Shown: piece by piece, positions 28,279-37,671 of the stretch
Position numbering within the stretch: position 1 is the stretch's first letter
Layout of the letters: each line of letters starts with the position of its first letter
Source of the DNA: Corallococcus praedator
Lineage (GTDB): Bacteria > Myxococcota > Myxococcia > Myxococcales > Myxococcaceae
Assembly: GCF_003612125.1 (NCBI RefSeq)
Contig: NZ_RAWI01000005.1
Span: forward strand, 1 to 64,000
DNA: 64,000 nt
Reading direction: 5' to 3'
The notes under the pieces: generated by a model
What the model was told of the DNA's origin: nothing
Databases searched by the model: none
The model's input: only the letters and a program-made list of their open reading frames with translations
Made by a program: the position numbers and the translations under genes

Positions 28279-28635
28279 ATGCCAGCCCCGTCCCCGCTGC
28301 CCGCCGTTTCCCAACCTCTCGCCAGTACCATCGGAGACGCGGCACGGGCCGCTCGCACCCGGTTGGGCCTCACCCAGGCCGAAGTCGCCCTGCGCGTGGG
28401 CCTCGCCTCCGCCGTCTACAGCCGCATGGAGCGGGGCCGCATTCTTCCCAGCGTCTCCACCCTCCAGCGGCTGTGCGCCGCGCTGGGCGCCTCTCCGGAC
28501 GAGCTGATGGGCCACGGGCGCTCCGTCTCCGCCCGCAGCGACTTCCCTGCCCGGCACCAGCTTCTCCTTCGCGTCCGCCACCTGAAGGAGTCCCAGGTGC
28601 GCGCCCTCCTTCAGCTCCTCCCCGAGCCTCGGTAG
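28279..28635 (+). CDS. XRE-family HTH regulator (copy 1)
   Basis: The ~118-residue protein has an HTH of the Cro/CI type: TIGDAARAARTRLGLTQAEVA then LASAVYSRMERGRILPSVSTLQRLCAALG. The C-terminal tail (HQLLLRVRHLKESQVRALLQLL) is a short helical segment shared with the next gene. ATG 28279 is used; ATG 28261 is an in-frame option and neither has a clear ribosome site. It is divergent from the kinase gene. Confidence 0.8.
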   Translation: MPAPSPLPAVSQPLASTIGDAARAARTRLGLTQAEVALRVGLASAVYSRMERGRILPSVSTLQRLCAALGASPDELMGHGRSVSARSDFPARHQLLLRVRHLKESQVRALLQLLPEPR

Positions 28636-28678
28636 CGCGGGCTGGGCGCGGGCTTCTCGGTTACGCTCGGCACCCTCC

Positions 28679-29032
28679 ATGAACGAAGAACTGGCCATCA
28701 CCATTGGCACCGCGGCACGCGCCGCCCGCGAGCACCTGGGACTGACGCAGGCCGAAGTCGCCGAGCGCATCGGGCTGGTGCATGCCGTCTACAGCCGCCT
28801 GGAGCGCGGGAAGATGCTGCCCAGCGTCCCTTCCCTCTACCGACTCTGCGGGGAGCTGCGGGTTTCACCCGAGACGTTGATGGGCCTGACGCCGAAAGCC
28901 AGCGGTCGGAAGTCTCAGCGCCCCCAGGAGGAAGAGGGGCCGAAGCTGCGCCGCCTCCTCCACCTCGCCCAAAAGCTGGAAGAGGAGGACCTGGACGCCC
29001 TCCTCCACGTCGCCTCCGCGCTGGCGCGCTGA
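28679..29032 (+). CDS. XRE-family HTH regulator (copy 2)
   Basis: This 117-residue protein is a paralogue of the one 43 bases upstream, with TIGTAARAAREHLGLTQAEVAER and VYSRLERGKMLPSVPSLYRLCGEL. Its tail is longer and acidic (KLEEEDLDALLHV). Two tandem XRE genes between a kinase and a pseudokinase may act as a heteromeric repressor pair. It converges on the pseudokinase with a four-base gap. Confidence 0.82.
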   Translation: MNEELAITIGTAARAAREHLGLTQAEVAERIGLVHAVYSRLERGKMLPSVPSLYRLCGELRVSPETLMGLTPKASGRKSQRPQEEEGPKLRRLLHLAQKLEEEDLDALLHVASALAR

Positions 29033-29036
29033 AGCG

Positions 29037-30209
29037 CTACTTCTTCACCAGCGCCTTCAACTCGTGCTCCTCCAGACCCTCTTGGAAGAAGCCGCCCTCG
29101 CCGAACTCCACCGTGTCACGAAGGACGCTGCCTTCGGCCAGCACCTGGGCCCATTCGGTAGCGGCCTCCTGGCGCCCGTAGCCAGGGTGTCGCCGCGCCA
29201 GAGCCACGCGCATGACGTCGCGCATGTCCGCCGCCGTGGCGAAGCGCTCCTCCGGATTAGCGCGAAGGGCCGCGTGCAGCAGTTGCTTCACGTCGGGCGA
29301 AAGCTTCTCCACCCCAGCCTCCACGTCCGCCGGACTGAAGCTCGCGAGCAGCACCCGCATCTGCGTCAGCGGCAGGGAGGGAAGGATTTCCGAGTGGAGA
29401 ACGCTCATCCCCTCGGGTTGCCGGGGCACATCCTGCACGTCGAAGGGGTGCTTGCCGGTGAAGAGTTCCACCAGCAGCACGCCCAGGCTGAAGACGTCGG
29501 AGCGCGGCGTGAGCGGCAGCCGCTCCAGGTATTCGGGCGAGGCATAGGCCACGTCGCCCCGGACGAGGCTCGCGGGCGACTCCTCCCGCCCCACCACCAG
29601 CGAGTAGGCCGCACCGAAGTTCACCAGCTTCACCTCGCCATGCGTGCCCACGTACACGTGCCGAGGGTTGACGTCGCGGTGGATGATGCCCAGTGACTTG
29701 CCGTCCTCGTCCGTCAGCGTGTGCGCGTGATGCAGCGCTTCGGCGAGCTCCGCTCCGACGTAGAGGGCGAAGGCCTCGGAGACAGGCTTGCCGCGCGCGA
29801 CACCCGCGCTCACCAGCGTCTCCAGCGAGGGACCGTCCACGTACTCCATGACGACGTGCAGCGCGTCCTGGTGCACCTTGCGGTGGAACACCTGGGCGAT
29901 GGCGGGATGGCGAAGCCGGAAGGCAAGTTGAATCTCCTCTCCCAGCCGCGTACGGCGCATGAAGGTGGAGGGGTTGGCCAACCGTCGCACAAAGCAGAGC
30001 CCGGGAAGTGCGTCGCCCCGCCCCGAGAAGCGCCGGGCGAGCATCAGCAACTCTCCTGTCTGCATCAGCACCAGTTCGCGAATGGCCTCGAAGCGAACCC
30101 CGTCAATGGTGAAGAGGGAGCGGGGCCGCTCGGGCGTGGCCGGGAGGGCCGCCCTCCGGCGCGGCGACTCCCGGGTGCTCACCAGGTCATCGGAGGTGGA
30201 CGTGGACAT
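29037..30209 (-). CDS. Ser/Thr pseudokinase
   Basis: The ~390-residue protein has the overall kinase fold (MEYVDGPSLETLV, IIHRDVNPRHVYV, DVFSLGVLLVELF) but several key residues differ. There is no glycine-rich loop, the VAIK lysine is Arg (CFVRRL), the catalytic-loop Asn is His (HRDVNPRH) and the DFG aspartate is Asn (VKLVNFGAA). It should not bind Mg-ATP normally. There is no membrane helix. ATG 30209 follows GAGGAG; a longer in-frame start exists at 30248. It probably partners or antagonises the active kinase at 26236. Confidence 0.85.
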   Translation of the reverse strand: MSTSTSDDLVSTRESPRRRAALPATPERPRSLFTIDGVRFEAIRELVLMQTGELLMLARRFSGRGDALPGLCFVRRLANPSTFMRRTRLGEEIQLAFRLRHPAIAQVFHRKVHQDALHVVMEYVDGPSLETLVSAGVARGKPVSEAFALYVGAELAEALHHAHTLTDEDGKSLGIIHRDVNPRHVYVGTHGEVKLVNFGAAYSLVVGREESPASLVRGDVAYASPEYLERLPLTPRSDVFSLGVLLVELFTGKHPFDVQDVPRQPEGMSVLHSEILPSLPLTQMRVLLASFSPADVEAGVEKLSPDVKQLLHAALRANPEERFATAADMRDVMRVALARRHPGYGRQEAATEWAQVLAEGSVLRDTVEFGEGGFFQEGLEEHELKALVKK

Positions 30210-30269
30210 GACTCCTCGGGGGCAAGGGGGACGGCGCGACGGCGCCACCCGAGGAGTCTGGACGCAACG

Positions 30270-30306
30270 GACCTGAAAAGTCCATATAACTGGGACTTAA
30301 AAGGTC
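30270..30306 (-). terminator. Hairpin terminator at the end of the prophage late operon
   Basis: On the minus strand AAGTCC pairs with GGACTT across a nine-base loop and is followed by TTTTC; outer GACCT/AGGTC halves extend the symmetry. It begins two bases after the last late gene stops. Confidence 0.65.
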
Positions 30307-30307
30307 A

Positions 30308-30607
30308 TCAGCGCAGCACTCGCGCCGCCGTGAAGCCCACCCCGACACCCAGCGCCACGGCCATCAGCACGGCCACGACGGGAGCGGGGCGGGGCTGCTG
30401 GCGTAGCACCTCGTTCTCCGCCTGGAGGCGGCGCAACTCGCGGGCCGTGAGGATGCAGCGTTCCGTGGAGAGCCAGCATCCCTCGGAAACCGCCACCGTG
30501 CGCCCATCCTGGAGCGTCACCGTGGCGCGGGCCACGTCCAGCACCTCCCCCTCGGCACGCGCCGGCCCCGCCATCATCAGGGCCAGCGCCAGCACCAAGG
30601 GCCTCAC
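30308..30607 (-). CDS. Small phage envelope protein, spanin-like candidate
   Basis: The 99-residue product has a signal-like N-terminus (LVLALALMMAGPARA), a short region with two cysteines, a helical coil (ELRRLQAENEVLRQQ) and a C-terminal hydrophobic helix (VVAVLMAVALGVGVGF). Its place as last gene of the lysis module, overlapping the holin-like gene by GTGA, suits a lysis accessory such as a spanin. No sequence signature proves this. Confidence 0.55.
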   Translation of the reverse strand: MRPLVLALALMMAGPARAEGEVLDVARATVTLQDGRTVAVSEGCWLSTERCILTARELRRLQAENEVLRQQPRPAPVVAVLMAVALGVGVGFTAARVLR

Positions 30608-31107
30608 CGCCCGTCGCCCGGACGCAGGGCGTCCAGCGCGGCCACCGCCGCTGCCTTGCCGGCAATCTCCCCGGCCGCAGCCTCCCCAGCCTTCCGCGCC
30701 GCCTCTTCAACCTCATCACCGAAGACGAGCGTCTTCATGACGGTGAAGCCACCCGCCGCGCCGAGGCCGATGGCGAGCGCCTTCAGCAGCAGCGCCACGG
30801 TGAAGCCCTCGCCCGCGATCAGCGCGTTGGCCACCGCACCGGCTACGGACACCAGCACCGCGAGCACGGCCCCTGCTCGTGCGGTGCGCAGCAGCGGCCA
30901 CCACGCGCCCGCGAAGCGCCGCAGGACGTAGACGAGACCGACGACGGCCAGGGACGCGACGAGGGCCCAGTTCCGGGCCGTCACCGCGTCGAGGACGAGC
31001 CGCGCGAAGGATTCGACGTTGCCCGGGTCGGGCGACGTGGCCACCTGCGCGAAAGCGATGGACGGGAAGACGAGGCAAAGGGAGAGGACGGCGAGACGTC
31101 GCAGCAT
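30604..31107 (-). CDS. Holin-like membrane protein
   Basis: The 167-residue protein has a signal-type N-terminus (AVLSLCLVFPSIAFAQ) and three further hydrophobic helices (WALVASLAVVGLVYVL, AGAVLAVLVSVAGAVANAL, VALLLKALAIGLGAAGGFTV). Its Ala-rich charged tail runs DEVEEAARKAGEAAAGEIAG. It lies just after the endolysin gene, where phages place holins. ATG 31107 has AAGG at good spacing; ATG 31113 is an alternative. Confidence 0.6.
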   Translation of the reverse strand: MLRRLAVLSLCLVFPSIAFAQVATSPDPGNVESFARLVLDAVTARNWALVASLAVVGLVYVLRRFAGAWWPLLRTARAGAVLAVLVSVAGAVANALIAGEGFTVALLLKALAIGLGAAGGFTVMKTLVFGDEVEEAARKAGEAAAGEIAGKAAAVAALDALRPGDGR

Positions 31108-31154
31108 GGGCATACCTTTCGTGAGTGACGTGCGGCGAAGCGCCGCACGGGAAG

Positions 31155-31721
31155 TCAGAAGCCGAGTCGGGCCAGCGAAGCAGCGAGGGCCGGGTGCATG
31201 GCGCGCCACTCGGGCATCGAGCGCACCGTGTCGAGGAAGCGCCAGACGGCGGCGAGCCGCTGTGCATCCGTGGTGCTGGCCGGCTCCGAGAGGTAGAGGC
31301 CGCGCACGGGCTCCAACTGGCTGCCGCTCACGAGGCCCGGCCACTGGCAGTGCGGCGCGTCCCCGAAGGAGCCGCCCCAGGCGAGGCCCGCGCGCCGCGT
31401 CTCCTCGCCCAGGATGGCGTAGGCCGGCCCATCCCAACGCGGTTGCAGGCCGGGACGCGTCACGTCGGCATCGCGGCAGAAGTCATTGGCCAGGCCGTAG
31501 TTGTGCGCGGAGAGGCCTTCCGGGGCCGCGCGTCCGCCCTCCCCTCGCAGGTAGCGCGCGTGGAGCGAGCCCTGCTCCGCGAAGGTGGCGAAGCCGCGCG
31601 TGGCGACGTAGTCCGCGCCTCGCGTGCGGCAGCGGGCGATGACTTCGCCCATCACCGCCTGGAATGGCGGGTAGAGGGGCTTCAAGTCGATGCGGGAGAA
31701 CAGGTCCGAGTTGGGAATCAT
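31155..31721 (-). CDS. Endolysin, M15-family L-alanyl-D-glutamate peptidase
   Basis: The 188-residue enzyme shows the M15 zinc motifs: GLSAHNYGLANDF (S-x-H-x-x-G-x-A-x-D) and the later GDAPHCQWPG histidine. It resembles the T5 and A500 type phage endolysins that cut peptide crosslinks in peptidoglycan. It has no signal peptide and so needs a holin, which the next gene could supply. A copy of the phage GCCCCCATT motif lies nine bases before its start. Confidence 0.85.
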   Translation of the reverse strand: MIPNSDLFSRIDLKPLYPPFQAVMGEVIARCRTRGADYVATRGFATFAEQGSLHARYLRGEGGRAAPEGLSAHNYGLANDFCRDADVTRPGLQPRWDGPAYAILGEETRRAGLAWGGSFGDAPHCQWPGLVSGSQLEPVRGLYLSEPASTTDAQRLAAVWRFLDTVRSMPEWRAMHPALAASLARLGF

Positions 31722-31730
31722 CCCCCACTG

Positions 31731-31739
31731 AATGGGGGC
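31731..31739 (-). promoter_or_regulatory. Phage boundary motif GCCCCCATT, copy 1 (endolysin)
   Basis: On the minus strand GCCCCCATT lies nine bases before the endolysin ATG. CCCCCA can pair with TGGGGG just before the start, which would mask the ribosome site. Confidence 0.7.
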
Positions 31740-31763
31740 GGGTTTTGATGGGTGGCGTGCGCG

Positions 31764-34163
31764 TTACTGCTCCGCACGGAAGCGCACCGTGTCGAAGCCC
31801 ACCCAACCTGCCCCCACGGGCACGCTGTAAACCTGGAGGGCTCCGTCCGGCAGCAGTTGCGCCAGCCCCAGCCCATGACTCGTCGGCACCGTGAAGATGC
31901 GAGCGCTACTGGGACGGGAGCCGCTCGGGAAGCGATAGGCCGTCACGTAGCCCACCGCGCCGGGCCGCAGGAGGCCTCGCATGGACAGCTCGTTGTCGCT
32001 GTTGCGGTAGTAGCCCAAGGGCCAGCCTGCGTCCCACGCCGTCCAGCCATTCTCCAGGTCGCTGATTTGCCCGGTGCGGATGGCCGTCCAGGGCTCCACG
32101 AGGCCGCCGATGCGCTCCAGCCGCACCGAATCGACGTACACCCACGGAGCCCCCTGCGTGACGTTGGCCAGCAGGCGCACCTGCACGTAGCGCGTGCCAG
32201 CGGGCGCGTTGTGAAAGCCCGAGAGCCGTTCCCAGCTATTCGCGGGCAGCGCGCGGGTTGTGCTCACCGTCCCCAGCACGTTGAAGGCGCCGTCGTACCA
32301 GACGAGCTGGACGGACAGTCCCGTGCCCAGCTGCGTCGCCTTCGCCAGGGTATCCACGCTGTACCTGTCGCCCGGCCGCGCAATCATCGCCTGCGAGTCG
32401 AGCCGTGTGCCGCTCGCCACCAACCGGATGGCGCGCGCGCCCGTGTATGCGTCGGCCGTCACCTGGGCGTGCGCGCCCCAGAGTCCCGTGCCCATCGTCC
32501 ATGCGTCCGGGGGCAGCTCCTCGAAGGAGTGCGCTTCGAAGTCCGGATTGGGAGGCGACTCGCCGAAGGCCACGCCGGGCTGCAGCGTGGCGGGCGTCAC
32601 GTAACCCGTGGTGACGGCAACCTCGGAGGAAGGAGCGCCCAGGTTGCCCTTCGCGTCGCGTCCCACCACGCGGCAGTAGTACGTGGCGCCGGGGCGCAAC
32701 TCGGAGAGCGGGACGCGCGTCGTCTTGCCTCGCGACTGGAAGGTGTCCTGCGACAGCAGGAAGCCCGGCGTGCGTGAGGCGTGCACCTCGTACTCGTCCC
32801 ACGCGGGGCCGGACACGGCGGGTGTCCACGTCACCACGAAGCCGTTGACGGTCGGCGTCACCCTCACCTGCTGAGGCGCCGCGGGGCCGGTAAACGAGGC
32901 GCTCGGGGCGATGCCTGGCCGGCTGTCTCGCTCCAACCACTCGCGCACCGAGGTGGAGGGCTGGCCGCGCAGCACCAATTGCATGCGCGCCGTGCCGTCC
33001 GTGGCGCACTGGTGCTCCAGCTCCTGCACCGCGAGCCGCTGCGGCATGTCCAAGCGGACGCCGTCCGGCTGTACGAGCACCAGGTCCGCGAGTTCAATGC
33101 CCGGGTGCGGATCCACCGTCATCGTCACAGTGAGGGGCGACACGGAGAGGTCCGCGATGGCCGCATCCGCCAGCCGCTGTGCTTCCGCCGCAGTGTCGAT
33201 GTTGCTGGAGGCGTCCTCCGTCACCTGCATCCAACGACGGCCCACCTGGGCACGGGCCGTGGGGTTGCTGGCCTTCACCTTCTTGCGCTTCGGCACGCCC
33301 GAGGCGTCGAGGTCGTACCTGTCGCTGTAGATGACCTCCACGTCCGTGCGGATGTCCGCGAGCTGCCGCGTCACACTGTCGAGGTTGCCGTACTCATCCG
33401 GCCCATAGCTCCAGTCCTCCTCCACCTGGAGCCTGTCCGGAGCAGCCAGGGTGAGCGCGTAGCCGCTCACGGAGGGCTGCCACCGCATGCGGCAGTCCCA
33501 TCCAATCTGCTGCGCCAGGGCGCGAGCCGCATCCAGCACCGGCTCCACCTGCTGCACGTACCGGCCACGCTGGGACATCGGGTCCACGGGCGTGATGAGG
33601 CCAAACGAGCCCATGCCGTTGTCGTTGAGCAGGGCCTGGATGATGGACTGCACGGCCACGCCCACCGTGTCATTGCCATACTCGCGCTCGACCTCGATGG
33701 TGGTGTCCTGAAGCAGGCCGCCCAGGTCGCGCCCCGCGATCCGCAGTTCCTCGGGTCCAGCGTCCACTTCATCGATGCGGCCCCGGAAGACCTCGAAATA
33801 GTCCTCCGTCCTCGGCACGGTGCCGAGCGGCGCAAGCCCCAGCTCGATGCGGAAGTAGGCGCCCTCCACGAGCAGCGGCGCGAAGCTGCCGGAAGCGGAC
33901 GTGTTGACGAGGGAGTGCACCACGAGGGGCGAGAGCGAGAGGCGCTGGCCAGCGGATCCGCTGCTCAGGAGAGACACTTCGGCCTCCGCGACGGGCGCGT
34001 CCAGCTTCTCGTTGACGCGCACGCCCAGCACCCAGTCGAAGCCCAGGAGGGTTTGCAGGTTGCGCCACACCCCTGCCCCGTCGCGAACCCAGACGCGCGG
34101 ATGGGTGGAGTAGCCGGAAGGACTGCCCAGCAGGGCGGCCTGGAAGGACGTCAATGGACGCAT
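31764..34163 (-). CDS. Phage tail tip / receptor-binding protein with FN3 domain
   Basis: The 799-residue protein has an N-terminal half resembling siphovirus tail-tip or hub proteins (WRNLQTLLGFDWVLGVRVNEK, RIELGLAPLG, EVFRGRIDEVD). A fibronectin type III domain follows at ~430-520 (PAAPQQVRVTPTVNGFVVTW, RPGATYYCRVVGRDAKGN). Next is a carbohydrate-binding-like beta-sandwich (NPDFEAHSFEELPPDAW to WVYVDSVRLERIGG) and a C-terminal beta-rich head. It probably attaches to host surface glycans. It lies between the LamG-like tail gene and the endolysin. Confidence 0.78.
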   Translation of the reverse strand: MRPLTSFQAALLGSPSGYSTHPRVWVRDGAGVWRNLQTLLGFDWVLGVRVNEKLDAPVAEAEVSLLSSGSAGQRLSLSPLVVHSLVNTSASGSFAPLLVEGAYFRIELGLAPLGTVPRTEDYFEVFRGRIDEVDAGPEELRIAGRDLGGLLQDTTIEVEREYGNDTVGVAVQSIIQALLNDNGMGSFGLITPVDPMSQRGRYVQQVEPVLDAARALAQQIGWDCRMRWQPSVSGYALTLAAPDRLQVEEDWSYGPDEYGNLDSVTRQLADIRTDVEVIYSDRYDLDASGVPKRKKVKASNPTARAQVGRRWMQVTEDASSNIDTAAEAQRLADAAIADLSVSPLTVTMTVDPHPGIELADLVLVQPDGVRLDMPQRLAVQELEHQCATDGTARMQLVLRGQPSTSVREWLERDSRPGIAPSASFTGPAAPQQVRVTPTVNGFVVTWTPAVSGPAWDEYEVHASRTPGFLLSQDTFQSRGKTTRVPLSELRPGATYYCRVVGRDAKGNLGAPSSEVAVTTGYVTPATLQPGVAFGESPPNPDFEAHSFEELPPDAWTMGTGLWGAHAQVTADAYTGARAIRLVASGTRLDSQAMIARPGDRYSVDTLAKATQLGTGLSVQLVWYDGAFNVLGTVSTTRALPANSWERLSGFHNAPAGTRYVQVRLLANVTQGAPWVYVDSVRLERIGGLVEPWTAIRTGQISDLENGWTAWDAGWPLGYYRNSDNELSMRGLLRPGAVGYVTAYRFPSGSRPSSARIFTVPTSHGLGLAQLLPDGALQVYSVPVGAGWVGFDTVRFRAEQ

Positions 34164-34166
34164 GTG

Positions 34167-34979
34167 TCAGCGCTCCTGCAACTCGAAGTCGAACTCCTGC
34201 CCCAGGACGAGGACGCCGCCCTCCCACCACTGCACGGCGCGTCCTGCCCCCATTCGTCCCAGCACCTGCAGCGGCTCGTAGAGGGCAGCACCTGAAGCCC
34301 GGTGGTACGGGTACGGCGCGCCGAAGGGCTCTCCAGCGGCGTACCAGGGCGCCATCCATGCGGTGGGCACCACCCACGGCAGCACCACCAGTTCATCCAC
34401 CAGCAGTTCACCCGCCTCCGCGTTGCGCAGCGTCACCGCGCCTTGGGGAAGGTTCGCCAGTCCCTCCGCGACGAGGAAGCCATCCGCGTGGGGGCTTGTC
34501 CCTGGAATGCCGTTGACGCTGAGCCCCATGCCCGCGCGGTGGACGTGGTGCCGCCATCGGTCCTTCGTCCCCTCGCGCTTCCACCAGCAGGCCACCGTCC
34601 ACTTCGCCCCGAGGCCCGTGGGGAACGTGACGCTTGCCCCGGAGTCCATGCGCATGCATCCGCCGAAGCGGCCCGCCGACTCAACCGCCGAGACGTTGCC
34701 CGAGGTAGCGCTCGGCGAGAGGAAGGCGTGGCTGCGGAGCCCCTCCTCGAAACTCCACACCTGGCCCTCGCCCTTGAGGAGCCCGCGGTACGCGCGAGCC
34801 TCCTCCTGGGTGAGCGGGCCCGTGTTGCCCGCCAGGGTGAAGACTTCGCGCCGCTCGCTGCTGCGAAGCCACCCGGAGAAGGCGCGGCGGTGCTCGCCCA
34901 GCAACGTCGGCGTGTACGTGAGGCCGCGCTCCGCTGAGATGGGCAAGGGGATGCCAGAAAGGGACAGGGCAGAGGGCAT
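34167..34979 (-). CDS. Phage tail protein with LamG/concanavalin-like fold
   Basis: The 270-residue protein starts MPSALSLSGIPLPISAERGLTYTP and contains a jelly-roll pattern: AGRFGGCMRMDSGASVTFPT, KWTVACWWKREG, WRHHVHRAGMGLSVNGI. It corresponds in position to the distal tail protein of siphoviruses (between tape measure and tip). The frame is open far upstream, but that sequence is antiparallel to tape-measure coding, so ATG 34979 is used. Confidence 0.7.
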   Translation of the reverse strand: MPSALSLSGIPLPISAERGLTYTPTLLGEHRRAFSGWLRSSERREVFTLAGNTGPLTQEEARAYRGLLKGEGQVWSFEEGLRSHAFLSPSATSGNVSAVESAGRFGGCMRMDSGASVTFPTGLGAKWTVACWWKREGTKDRWRHHVHRAGMGLSVNGIPGTSPHADGFLVAEGLANLPQGAVTLRNAEAGELLVDELVVLPWVVPTAWMAPWYAAGEPFGAPYPYHRASGAALYEPLQVLGRMGAGRAVQWWEGGVLVLGQEFDFELQER

Positions 34980-34989
34980 GGGGGGGGCC

Positions 34990-37668
34990 TCAGAAGGCGG
35001 AGAAGCGCGTCGCGAGACGCACGCGGCTACCGACGGTGCGCACGCCCGCGCGTTGCTGGCGCAGCGACTCGTCCCGACGCGTCGCCTCGATGGCGGCATC
35101 GATGTCGTAGCCGGTGATGTTGTAGGTGACGGGCGCAGCCATGGCGGAGACGTTGCCCGTCTCCGGCGCACGCACCCGGCCACTTCCGTCCAGGCCGGGC
35201 GGCAGCAACCTCGCGAGCCACCCCGGCACTTCGGGCAGCGCGGGCATCTGGCCCTGGATGAGTTGCTGGAGATGGGGAGGGAACATGCCCAGCAGCCACT
35301 CCGGAACAGCCCCCGTGGCGGGCGACTGCTCCGGCTCATCCGGCGCCCCGGCGTCGGGCTTCCCGGGCGTGGGCTTCGGCTTGGGCGGCACCGTGGGGCC
35401 ATCCTGCGTGTCCTCCGACTCGAAGCGACGCAGCGCCACCTTCCACGCGGACGGCACGTTGGTCAGGGCCGCCGTGGCGCGCGCAACGGCCTCCGTGTGC
35501 TCGTCCACCTGGGCGGTTTCCTCGGCCCTCGCCTTCGCGGAGTCCCACGTCGCGTCCTCCAGCACCTGGAGGGACTCGCCCATGCTGTCCGTGTCCACCT
35601 TCAGCTTGTTGAGCGAGCGCGCGAGGCTCTTCAGCCCGTCGAAGCCCGTCCACTCAACGAGGGAGGAGATGGCCCGGATGACGGTCTGCACCGCGCCGAC
35701 GACGGCGTTCCACACCGCGCCGATGGCCTTCGCGACGGTGAGGATGACGGCGCCGACGAACTTCAGGACGGTGAAGAGGCCCTTCATGACGGGCCCGCCC
35801 AGCATGCTGAGCGGCGCCATAATCAGCATGAAGACCTTGGCCACGATCTCGAAGAGGGGCGCCAGGCCCTTGACGATGTCGCCCAGCAGCATCAGCGGCG
35901 GCACCAGCGGCTCGATGGCCTCGCCGAGCATCTCGAAGACGGGCGTGAGAACGGATAGGAAGCCGTCGATGATGACCGTGACTGCGGCCAGCAGGGGCTG
36001 CAGCGGCTCCAGTAACGTGCCCAGCGAGTCGGCCACCATCTGGATGATGACGTTGACGGATTCGATGACGCCCCTGAAGCCCTCGGACTGCATGAGCAGC
36101 TCGCCCACCACGGCGATGATGGCGCCGTAGATGCCACCCGACTGCATGCCCTGGACGGCGGCGTTGATGAGGTCGCCCAACTGGCCCAGGCCTCCGATGA
36201 ACCGGTCCACCAGCGCCGAGCGCGCGGACTCCATCGCCTGCTCCGCCGCGGCTGCGAGGCCTTCCGCCTCCAGGCGCATCTCGTGGAAGGCAGCGGCGCC
36301 AGCGGCTTCATCCGCGCGCACGCTGGCCAGGTACTCCCGGCGCGAATCCTCGTTGGCCTGGGCCTGGAGCTTCGTCATGGCGGCGAGCTCGGCCGCATCC
36401 TGCTTCTGGGCGGCCTCCAGGGCGGCCTTGTCCGTGGGCTTGCGGATCCGCGCCTTGCCCTGCGCGCTGGCCCCGCCCATCAGCTTCGCCAGCAGGGCTT
36501 GAATCTGCGACGTGACGCCCTCCAGGTTGAGGGCCCGAGCGAGGTCCGCGCCGAGCTTCTTCGCCCCCGCCGCGCTGGTGCGCAGGCCGTAGGTGACGCT
36601 CTCCTCCAGTTCGCGCCCGGCGCTGGCCACCGCGTCTCCCACCGCCGTTGCCGTCTGCCGCGCGCCGTCCCAAAGCACCTGGGCGCCCTGCCCCAGCGTG
36701 TCCAGCAGTTCCCGGCCCGTGAGGGTGGATACCTGCTGGAAGGTAGACGCCAGCTCCGGGAAGCCCGCCTGACGTGCCACGGGCTCCAGGAGACGAGAAA
36801 CGCCACGCACCAGCGCCGCGACACCGTCCAGGACGGATAGGGCCGCCTGCGTCACGAAGTCGCCCAGCGCCACGAAGGCGCGCGAGAAGCCGTCCGCAAT
36901 GCGGGCCGCCCACTTCGCCAACTGTTCACCAATGCTCCGGAAGAAGTCAGCCAGACCCGTGCTGCTGTCTTCCCAGGCGGCGTAGACGCTGCCCGCCAGC
37001 AGCACCAGGGCGGCCACGGCGGCGGCCACCGCCGCGAGAGGCACCAGCAAGCTACCAGCGGACAGGGCCATGCGCCCCAGGCTGCCGGTGACTGATGGAG
37101 TGCTCGCCACCATGCCGCCCATGGAGGCCGTCACCTTGTCCACGGAAGCCGCGAGGGAGGCCAGGGCCACGGACTTGTTGAGGGCGCCCAGCACCTTCAC
37201 CAGCAGCCCCGCGCCGCCCGCGACGGCCTCCACCACTCCAGCCACCTTGCCCAGCATCCCGACTGCGAGGCCCGCTCCAGCGACCCACACCAGCATGTCG
37301 GAGGCGGCAGCCTTCAAGTCGGGGGAGAGGGACTGGAAGCTCGCCACCACGCGCTCGACGCCGTCGGCGACGTGCTTCACCACTGGCAGGAAGGCGTCGC
37401 CGATGTCCGCCGCCAGCGTGTAGAGGAGCGCGGTGATCCGCTCCGTCTCCCGCGCCATGTCCGCGTTGGACGTGGCCGCCGCCGCGACGGCGCCGGCAAG
37501 TCCCGCCGACACCGCCGCACCGATTTCGCCCAGGCCCTTCGACTTCTCCTTCACCTGCTTGGCGGACTTCTCGACGGCCTCCACCAACTTGCCGAGGTTG
37601 GACAGGGCTTCGCCCACGGAGGCAGTCACCGCCACATACAAATCGCCTACGCGGAGTCCTCCGCCCAT
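34990..37668 (-). CDS. Phage tail tape measure protein
   Basis: The 892-residue protein begins MGGGLRVGDLYVAVTASVGEAL, followed by helical coiled segments (LVEAVEKSAKQVKEKSKG). The middle is dominated by hydrophobic helices (VAAAVAALVLLAGSVYAAW; LMLLGDIVKGLAPLF; VLKFVGAVILTVAKAIG), as is usual for tape measures that insert in the host membrane. It follows the G/GT chaperone genes, as in lambda-like siphoviruses. Tail length should scale with this protein. Confidence 0.9.
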   Translation of the reverse strand: MGGGLRVGDLYVAVTASVGEALSNLGKLVEAVEKSAKQVKEKSKGLGEIGAAVSAGLAGAVAAAATSNADMARETERITALLYTLAADIGDAFLPVVKHVADGVERVVASFQSLSPDLKAAASDMLVWVAGAGLAVGMLGKVAGVVEAVAGGAGLLVKVLGALNKSVALASLAASVDKVTASMGGMVASTPSVTGSLGRMALSAGSLLVPLAAVAAAVAALVLLAGSVYAAWEDSSTGLADFFRSIGEQLAKWAARIADGFSRAFVALGDFVTQAALSVLDGVAALVRGVSRLLEPVARQAGFPELASTFQQVSTLTGRELLDTLGQGAQVLWDGARQTATAVGDAVASAGRELEESVTYGLRTSAAGAKKLGADLARALNLEGVTSQIQALLAKLMGGASAQGKARIRKPTDKAALEAAQKQDAAELAAMTKLQAQANEDSRREYLASVRADEAAGAAAFHEMRLEAEGLAAAAEQAMESARSALVDRFIGGLGQLGDLINAAVQGMQSGGIYGAIIAVVGELLMQSEGFRGVIESVNVIIQMVADSLGTLLEPLQPLLAAVTVIIDGFLSVLTPVFEMLGEAIEPLVPPLMLLGDIVKGLAPLFEIVAKVFMLIMAPLSMLGGPVMKGLFTVLKFVGAVILTVAKAIGAVWNAVVGAVQTVIRAISSLVEWTGFDGLKSLARSLNKLKVDTDSMGESLQVLEDATWDSAKARAEETAQVDEHTEAVARATAALTNVPSAWKVALRRFESEDTQDGPTVPPKPKPTPGKPDAGAPDEPEQSPATGAVPEWLLGMFPPHLQQLIQGQMPALPEVPGWLARLLPPGLDGSGRVRAPETGNVSAMAAPVTYNITGYDIDAAIEATRRDESLRQQRAGVRTVGSRVRLATRFSAF

Positions 37669-37671
37669 GCC

